Shown here piece after piece: positions 24,536 to 28,708 of a stretch of DNA of 28,708 bases. Below the pieces are notes generated by a model. It worked only from the letters and a program-made list of their open reading frames with translations. It did no database searches and had not been told where the DNA came from. How positions within the stretch are numbered: the stretch's first letter is position 1; every line of letters begins with the position of its first letter. The stretch is from Bacteroidales bacterium (GTDB lineage: Bacteria > Bacteroidota > Bacteroidia > Bacteroidales > P3), in contig CAAGNU010000164.1 of the NCBI GenBank assembly GCA_900771365.1, positions 1-28,708 on the forward strand. The letters are read 5' to 3'. Both the position numbers and the translations under genes were made by a program.

Positions 24536-25735
24536 ATGAAACAGATTAAGCTCATCCTCGCCTGCGCACTTTTAGCCAGCCTCTCCGCAAACCTGATGGC
24601 TCAAAGCGATAGGCAAACAGGACTCACTGGACAGACAAAGAACTACATATCAACGGGTATGCCCATCTTGCTTATCGCCCCTGATGCCGTCTCTGGCGCC
24701 ATGGGCGATGTGGGAGCAGCCACCACACCCGACGCCTACTCCGCACACTGGAACAACGCAAAGTTCGCCTTTATCGAAAACGACTTAGGTATCAGCACCA
24801 CCTACACCCCATGGCTTCGCAACCTCGGCGTGGGCGACATGAACCTCCTCTACCTCGGCGCTTACAAGAAAATCAACAATCGCAGCACCATGGCAGCTTC
24901 GCTCACCTATTTCTCCTTGGGAGACATCGACCGCACGGATGCCGAAGGAAACGGACAGGGTGTTATGATGCCCAACGAGTTCGCTTTCGATGCAACATAC
25001 GCTATGAAGCTCAGCGACGAGCTCTCTATTGCCGCAACAGGTCGCTTTATGCGTTCCGACCTCACTAATGGCCAGGAAATCAGCGATGGTAGTGGATATG
25101 TAACCACCAAGCCTGCCAACAGTTTTGCTGCCGATTTGGGCTTCTATTGGCAGCATGAGATGGACAACAATCAGGAACTCGCCCTCGGCGCTTTCTTCAG
25201 CAATCTAGGTGCAAAGCTCTCCTACTCCGATGATGACACCAAAAAGGAGTTCCTGCCCGCAAATCTACGTATAGGCGCTCGCTACTCTATGGACATCGAT
25301 GCGTCTAACCGTATCAGTTTCATGGTTGACGCCAACAAACTGCTCGTCCCCACGCCCCCTGTCTCTGTTGGAGACACCACATACGGCGACTACTACCACA
25401 ATCTGACTGAGTATTACCAGACCGGCGTGATGCGCGGCATCCTCCAGTCCTTCATTGATGCTCCTGGCGGCATCAGCGAGGAACTCCGCGAGTTCCAGCT
25501 CTCTGCGGGTGCTGAATATTGGTACAAGTACACCTTGGCTGCACGCATGGGCTATTTCTACGAGAACGACACAAAAGGCGGCCGCCAATATGCCACCGTG
25601 GGCTTCGGACTGAAATACAACCTCATGCAGTTCGACTTCGCCTACCTCATCCCCACTACAAGTTTCAGCAGCAACCCGCTTTCCAACACCATCCGCATCT
25701 CTCTCACCCTTAACCTCGGCCCTTCTAAATCTTGA
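24536..25735 (+). CDS. porV: T9SS outer-membrane protein PorV (LptO)
   Basis: 399 residues. A FadL-like outer-membrane beta-barrel that collects cargo from the T9SS translocon and carries it to PorU for cleavage and attachment. Signal peptide 1 to about 22 (LSANLMAQ), then the family opening TGQTKNYISTGMPILLIAPDAVSGAMGDVGAATTPDAYSAHWNNAK-type segment (residues about 34-78), regular amphipathic strands, and a terminal strand TIRISLTLNLG. It follows porU by 97 AT-rich bp and overlaps the following ispF open frame near its stop; porU-porV-ispF order is also known from Porphyromonas. Confidence 0.95.
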   Translation: MKQIKLILACALLASLSANLMAQSDRQTGLTGQTKNYISTGMPILLIAPDAVSGAMGDVGAATTPDAYSAHWNNAKFAFIENDLGISTTYTPWLRNLGVGDMNLLYLGAYKKINNRSTMAASLTYFSLGDIDRTDAEGNGQGVMMPNEFAFDATYAMKLSDELSIAATGRFMRSDLTNGQEISDGSGYVTTKPANSFAADLGFYWQHEMDNNQELALGAFFSNLGAKLSYSDDDTKKEFLPANLRIGARYSMDIDASNRISFMVDANKLLVPTPPVSVGDTTYGDYYHNLTEYYQTGVMRGILQSFIDAPGGISEELREFQLSAGAEYWYKYTLAARMGYFYENDTKGGRQYATVGFGLKYNLMQFDFAYLIPTTSFSSNPLSNTIRISLTLNLGPSKS

Positions 25736-25743
25736 TACTCGGT

Positions 25744-26235
25744 ATGCGCATAGGAATAGGATACGATGTTCATCAGCTCACTCCGAACCGCAAACTATGG
25801 CTCGGCGGGATAGAGATACCGCACACCTTGGGGCTTCTCGGCCATTCCGATGCTGACGTGCTCCTTCATGCCATTTGCGATGCCATCCTCGGTGCTGCTG
25901 CGCTCGGCGATATCGGAAAGCACTTCCCCGACAAGGATCCTCAGTTCGCAGGTATCGACAGCAAGATTCTGCTTCGCAAATGCGGAGCTCTCATCCGTGA
26001 GAAAGGGTACCATATTGAAAATATCGACAGCATCATCGTGGCACAAAAGCCCAAAGTAGGACCTTATATCCCTCAAATGCGCCAAACAATTGCTGATGTG
26101 CTCGGTCTGGACGTCGACCAAGTGTCGGTCAAGGCAACCACGACCGAACACCTTGGGTTCGAAGGTCGCGAAGAGGGCATCAGCGCCCACGCCTCTGTAC
26201 TAATTGATAAATGGCCACCTAAAAACCAAATATAA
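25744..26235 (+). CDS. ispF: 2-C-methyl-D-erythritol 2,4-cyclodiphosphate synthase
   Basis: 163 residues; catalyses cyclisation of CDP-methylerythritol 2-phosphate to MEcPP with loss of CMP in the cytoplasmic isoprenoid (MEP) pathway. Metal ligands D8, H10 (GYDVHQL) and H42 (HSDADVLLHAICDA) are present, as is the C-terminal TTEHLGFEGREEGISAHA segment. The ATG at 25744 gives the standard MRIGIGYDVH start; a TTG at 25732 overlapping the porV stop would add four residues and is less likely. It is 8 nt from porV and 1 nt from clpS, so it is part of that operon. Confidence 0.97.
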   Translation: MRIGIGYDVHQLTPNRKLWLGGIEIPHTLGLLGHSDADVLLHAICDAILGAAALGDIGKHFPDKDPQFAGIDSKILLRKCGALIREKGYHIENIDSIIVAQKPKVGPYIPQMRQTIADVLGLDVDQVSVKATTTEHLGFEGREEGISAHASVLIDKWPPKNQI

Positions 26236-26236
26236 C

Positions 26237-26518
26237 ATGGAATCACCCCAAATATCCCCCCAAGCACAAGGAGAAGCCGAAGTGCTGGAAGACTCTGGCT
26301 GCAGCCTCGTCCTTCACAACGATGATGTCCACACTTTTGACTATGTCATCAAAGCACTTGTAGACATCTGCCGCATCACCACCACGCAAGCCGAGCAATG
26401 CACCATACTGGTACACTGTCACGGCAAATGCACCGTCAAGCATGGCAGCTACGACACGCTCCTCCCCATGCACACCGCGCTCCTCGACAAACAACTCACC
26501 TCTGAAATCGTACAATAA
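26237..26518 (+). CDS. clpS: ATP-dependent Clp protease adaptor ClpS
   Basis: 93 residues. ClpS recognises N-degron substrates and hands them to a ClpA/ClpC-ClpP protease. The family core is clear: LVLHNDDVHTFDYVIKAL (binding-pocket Asn-Asp-Asp) and ILVHCHGKCTVKHGSYD with the pocket histidine in VHCHGK. The ATG is 1 nt after the ispF stop; an upstream TTG-initiated frame would overlap ispF and is not favoured. The first ~22 residues are a polar flexible tail, as usual. Confidence 0.93.
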   Translation: MESPQISPQAQGEAEVLEDSGCSLVLHNDDVHTFDYVIKALVDICRITTTQAEQCTILVHCHGKCTVKHGSYDTLLPMHTALLDKQLTSEIVQ

Positions 26519-26537
26519 CCAACGTGGCCCCCGCCCT

Positions 26538-26565
26538 AATTATCAATAATCAATTCTCTATTCAA
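26538..26565. repeat. TTATCAATT-type intergenic repeat before the nfeD gene
   Basis: The stretch contains AATTATCAATAATCAATT followed by an AT-rich run into the ATG at 26567. The same word recurs at 27164-27191 and at 28275-28285, so it is a small dispersed repeat of the spacers in this region. Confidence 0.5.
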
Positions 26566-26566
26566 T

Positions 26567-27049
26567 ATGACACCAACACTTACCATCATCGTCCTCATCC
26601 TCGGACTGGTCCTGCTCACGCTTGAGGTTGTCGCGCTTCCTGGCGGCATAGCAGGCATCTGCGGCCTCGGACTGCTCATCTTCGGCATCTGGGAAAGTTT
26701 CCTCAACCTTGGCATGACAGGCGGCACCATCGTGCTCTGCATCTGCTTGGCCATCTGCGTTGTGCTGCTCGCCATCTTCATGAAGCCCAAGACCTGGAAA
26801 CGCTTCTCTCTGAACGAAGAGTCAGACAGCACAGTCAACCAAGTCGATACTGTTGCTTTCGCTGTAGGTACACGCGGCACCACCATCGCCCGTCTCGCCC
26901 CCACAGGCAAAGCCCTCCTCGACGGACAGCTCGTTGAGGTTCACGCCATCAACAAGTTTATCGACCCCGACCGCCCCATCGAGGTTGTGGCTGTCGAAGG
27001 CTACCGCATCGATGTCTGCGAGGTGGAAGACAACCGCTTCGACCAATAA
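26567..27049 (+). CDS. NfeD family membrane protein
   Basis: 160 residues. Two to three membrane helices (about 5-22, 26-46, 52-70), with the NfeD motif LEVVALPGGIAGICGLGLL near the first two, then a C-terminal soluble domain (about 92-155) of OB-fold type with GTTIARLAPTGKALLDGQLVEVHA. This is the short NfeD form without a ClpP-like protease part. NfeD proteins are usually encoded beside an SPFH/flotillin protein and help organise membrane microdomains, and floA follows here after 155 bp. Confidence 0.9.
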   Translation: MTPTLTIIVLILGLVLLTLEVVALPGGIAGICGLGLLIFGIWESFLNLGMTGGTIVLCICLAICVVLLAIFMKPKTWKRFSLNEESDSTVNQVDTVAFAVGTRGTTIARLAPTGKALLDGQLVEVHAINKFIDPDRPIEVVAVEGYRIDVCEVEDNRFDQ

Positions 27050-27163
27050 GGCACAACGGCCTTTCTATAACGGCACGAGAAATGCCCCGCCATAGAATCG
27101 GCTCCCGCCACCTCCCCTTTCGGAAAGATGTTGGGGAATGTTTCGAAAACATAATTCCTTATT

Positions 27164-27191
27164 TCAATTATCAATTGTCGATTATCAATTA
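27164..27191. repeat. TTATCAATT-type intergenic repeat before floA
   Basis: Two near-identical words, AATTATCAATTG and GATTATCAATTA, occur in tandem in the 155-bp nfeD-floA gap, just before the floA start at 27205. Confidence 0.55.
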
Positions 27192-27204
27192 AATAAATAC
27201 AACT

Positions 27205-28203
27205 ATGAACTTCACATCTATCATTATCATTTGCGTGGTAGCATTCATCCTGTTCATCCTGTTCATCTACTACGTCCCCATCGGACTGTGGTTCCAGGCT
27301 CTTGTTTCGGGTGTGCACACCTCCCTTGTCCAGCTCATGTTCATGCGTTTCCGTAAGGTGCCCCCCAGCATCATCGTCAACAACATGATCAACGCCACCA
27401 AGGCAGGCCTCAAGCTCTCACAGAACGAGCTCGAAGCCCACTATCTGGCAGGTGGTAACGTCGGGAAAGTGGTCCAGGCCCTCATCTCCGCCAACAAGGC
27501 CAACATGAATCTCGACTTCCGCACCGCTACCGCTATCGACCTCGCAGGCCGCGACGTGCTCAAAGCCGTCCAGACCTCCGTCAACCCCAAAGTTATCGAC
27601 ACCCCTCCCGTGGCCGCTGTTGCTAAGGACGGCATCCAGCTCATCGCCAAAGCCCGCGTCACCGTGCGCACCAACATCAAACAGCTCGTTGGTGGTGCTG
27701 GCGAAGAGACCATCCTCGCCCGCGTAGGCGAAGGCATCGTCACCTCCATCGGCTCTGCCGTGAGCCACAAGCAGGTGCTAGAAAACCCCGACAGCATCTC
27801 CAAGCTCGTCCTCACCAAGGGTCTCGATAGCGGCACCGCCTTCGAAATCCTCTCCATCGATATTGCCGACATCGACGTGGGTAAGAACATCGGCGCACAG
27901 CTCCAGATGGATCAGGCCAACGCCGACAAGAACATCGCCCAGGCCAAGGCCGAAGAGCGCCGCGCCATGGCTGTCGCCTCCGAGCAGGAGATGAAGGCCA
28001 AGGCACAGGAAGCCCGCGCCAAAGTCATCGAAGCCGAAGCCGAAGTGCCCAAAGCCATGGCAGAAGCCTTCCGCTCCGGCAACCTCGGCATCATGGACTA
28101 CTACCGCATGAAGAACATCCAGGCCGACACCGATATGCGCGAAAGCATCTCCCGTCCCGCCAATGCTCAGAAGCCCAACGCTGCCAAATCCGAGCAGAAA
28201 TAA
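27205..28203 (+). CDS. floA: Flotillin-like protein FloA
   Basis: 332 residues. Membrane scaffold protein of functional microdomains. An N-terminal hydrophobic segment (about 4-28) is followed by an SPFH domain (about 35-200: VPPSIIVNNMINATKAG, ELEAHYLAGGNVGKVVQALI, RARVTVRTNIKQLVGG) and a heptad-like, Ala/Glu/Lys-rich flotillin region (about 225-305: AEERRAMAVASEQEMKAKAQEA). The strong similarity to Bacillus YqfA/FloA organisation is plain, and length is normal. It is downstream of nfeD, as expected, and ends before a strong terminator. The codons are markedly C-ending, as in nfeD, suggesting high expression. Confidence 0.95.
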   Translation: MNFTSIIIICVVAFILFILFIYYVPIGLWFQALVSGVHTSLVQLMFMRFRKVPPSIIVNNMINATKAGLKLSQNELEAHYLAGGNVGKVVQALISANKANMNLDFRTATAIDLAGRDVLKAVQTSVNPKVIDTPPVAAVAKDGIQLIAKARVTVRTNIKQLVGGAGEETILARVGEGIVTSIGSAVSHKQVLENPDSISKLVLTKGLDSGTAFEILSIDIADIDVGKNIGAQLQMDQANADKNIAQAKAEERRAMAVASEQEMKAKAQEARAKVIEAEAEVPKAMAEAFRSGNLGIMDYYRMKNIQADTDMRESISRPANAQKPNAAKSEQK

Positions 28204-28223
28204 CGCTCTGACACAATAGCTCC

Positions 28224-28259
28224 AAAACGCCGCGAACCCCACAAAGTCCGCGGCGTTTT
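28224..28259 (+). terminator. Intrinsic terminator after floA
   Basis: AAAACGCCGCG (28224-28234), 14-nt loop, CGCGGCGTTTT (28249-28259): a perfect 11-bp stem ending in T4 followed by CTTTCC. It starts 21 nt after the floA stop. Confidence 0.9.
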
Positions 28260-28708
28260 CTTTCCTCTACACCCCAATTATCAATCTTCCACCCCCAACT
28301 CATCAAGTTCAAACAAAACGCCCACAAGAATAGCTTTAGACGTCATTCGATTCATTCGACTGGGTAGCATTCCCAATTGAAATACAATGTGATACAAGTC
28401 GAATGGCATAGTAGAACGCCGTTCGACTGCATTCTACTGGCAGGAAGAGCACTATTAGAAACCTCTGTCAAAACGCCGTTATGTAAGATTTGAATCCGTA
28501 TCAACATTCAATTTATTAAGGAATAATAAGTTAGCGGATTACAAATTCGGTCATCACACCACCCTATCTGCTGTTGTTGCCGTTGTGCTGGATTTGCATT
28601 CTATGATTCTGACCAAATTTTTTTTGTTAAAAAATGTTGTATGCGTTTGTCGTTTTCCGTAGCATTCTGATATTGCCGTGGTTGTGTCGGACGTTAAATT
28701 TCGGTATA
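28260..28708. other. Gene-free right end with nested short repeats
   Basis: No supportable gene on either strand. It contains CATTCGA-type direct and inverted repeats (28343-28440), a further inverted repeat (28487-28548), and an AT-rich run (28615-28635) that could precede a gene beyond the window edge. No tRNA fold was found. Confidence 0.55.
28343..28438. repeat. Cluster of TTCGACT/CATTCGA direct and inverted repeats
   Basis: TCATTCGA occurs at 28343-28350 and 28352-28359 (9-bp period). CATTCGACT (28353-28361) is inverted as AGTCGAATG (28397-28405). TTCGACTG recurs at 28422-28429. AGTAGAA (28410-28416) pairs with TTCTACT (28432-28438). Confidence 0.6.

Noticed and set aside
28481..28500. 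GATTTGAATCC resembling a tRNA T-loop
   Set aside because: No acceptor, D or anticodon stem could be built around it on either strand; the complementarity is instead with 28535-28548.

Overview
The window looks like a chromosomal segment of a Bacteroidales bacterium, most likely Prevotellaceae-like. The reasons are Bacteroidetes-type promoters (-7 TAnnTTTG preceded about 20 bp upstream by TTTG), almost no Shine-Dalgarno sequences, type IX secretion (T9SS) genes, a fused MurF-alanine racemase, a FloA/NfeD pair, and intergenic TTATCAATT-type repeats. No rRNA, tRNA, CRISPR, insertion sequence or phage gene was seen. Genus assignment is inference.

Left part (337-9838, all minus strand): read in transcription order, an MFS exporter, a small three-helix membrane protein, and a polyferredoxin that looks like NapH fused to NapG with an internal twin-arginine motif. 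Then come a YitT-type membrane protein, two tandem CPBP-type membrane peptidase paralogs (the downstream one with damaged catalytic motifs), and a Tat-exported, probably lipid-anchored aldo/keto reductase with two [4Fe-4S] clusters. Directly after it are tatA and tatC. The theme is membrane and extracytoplasmic redox biology, with the Tat translocase encoded beside a likely client.

Middle part (10192-19212, minus strand): an OstA/LptA-like LPS-transport protein gene with its own Bacteroidetes promoter. It is followed by grpE-dnaJ behind an exact sigma-54 (-24/-12) promoter sequence, a DUF2851 protein, and the bifunctional murF-alr gene that overlaps DUF2851 by GTGA. Upstream lies a porP/sprF-gldJ pair (17653-20373) closed by a strong intrinsic terminator at 17594-17620.

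Right part (21058-28203, plus strand): divergent from porP across a 684-bp gene-free region are porU (T9SS sortase) and porV (its outer-membrane shuttle partner). porV overlaps the methylerythritol-phosphate gene ispF, which is 1 nt from clpS. Then come nfeD and floA (membrane microdomain proteins), closed by an intrinsic terminator. The last 450 bp hold only nested short repeats.

Working together: porU, porV, porP and gldJ supply part of the T9SS and cell-surface attachment machinery. The OstA-like protein is compatible with handling the LPS to which T9SS cargo is attached. murF-alr and ispF serve the cell wall and isoprenoid precursors. The core ring and motor genes (porK/L/M/N, sov/sprA) are not in this window. 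I did not find an outright new system. The best leads are the NapH-NapG fusion with its internal Tat motif, the sigma-54-type promoter on a chaperone operon, the dedicated-looking AKR-TatA-TatC unit, and the CPBP protease/pseudoprotease pair.
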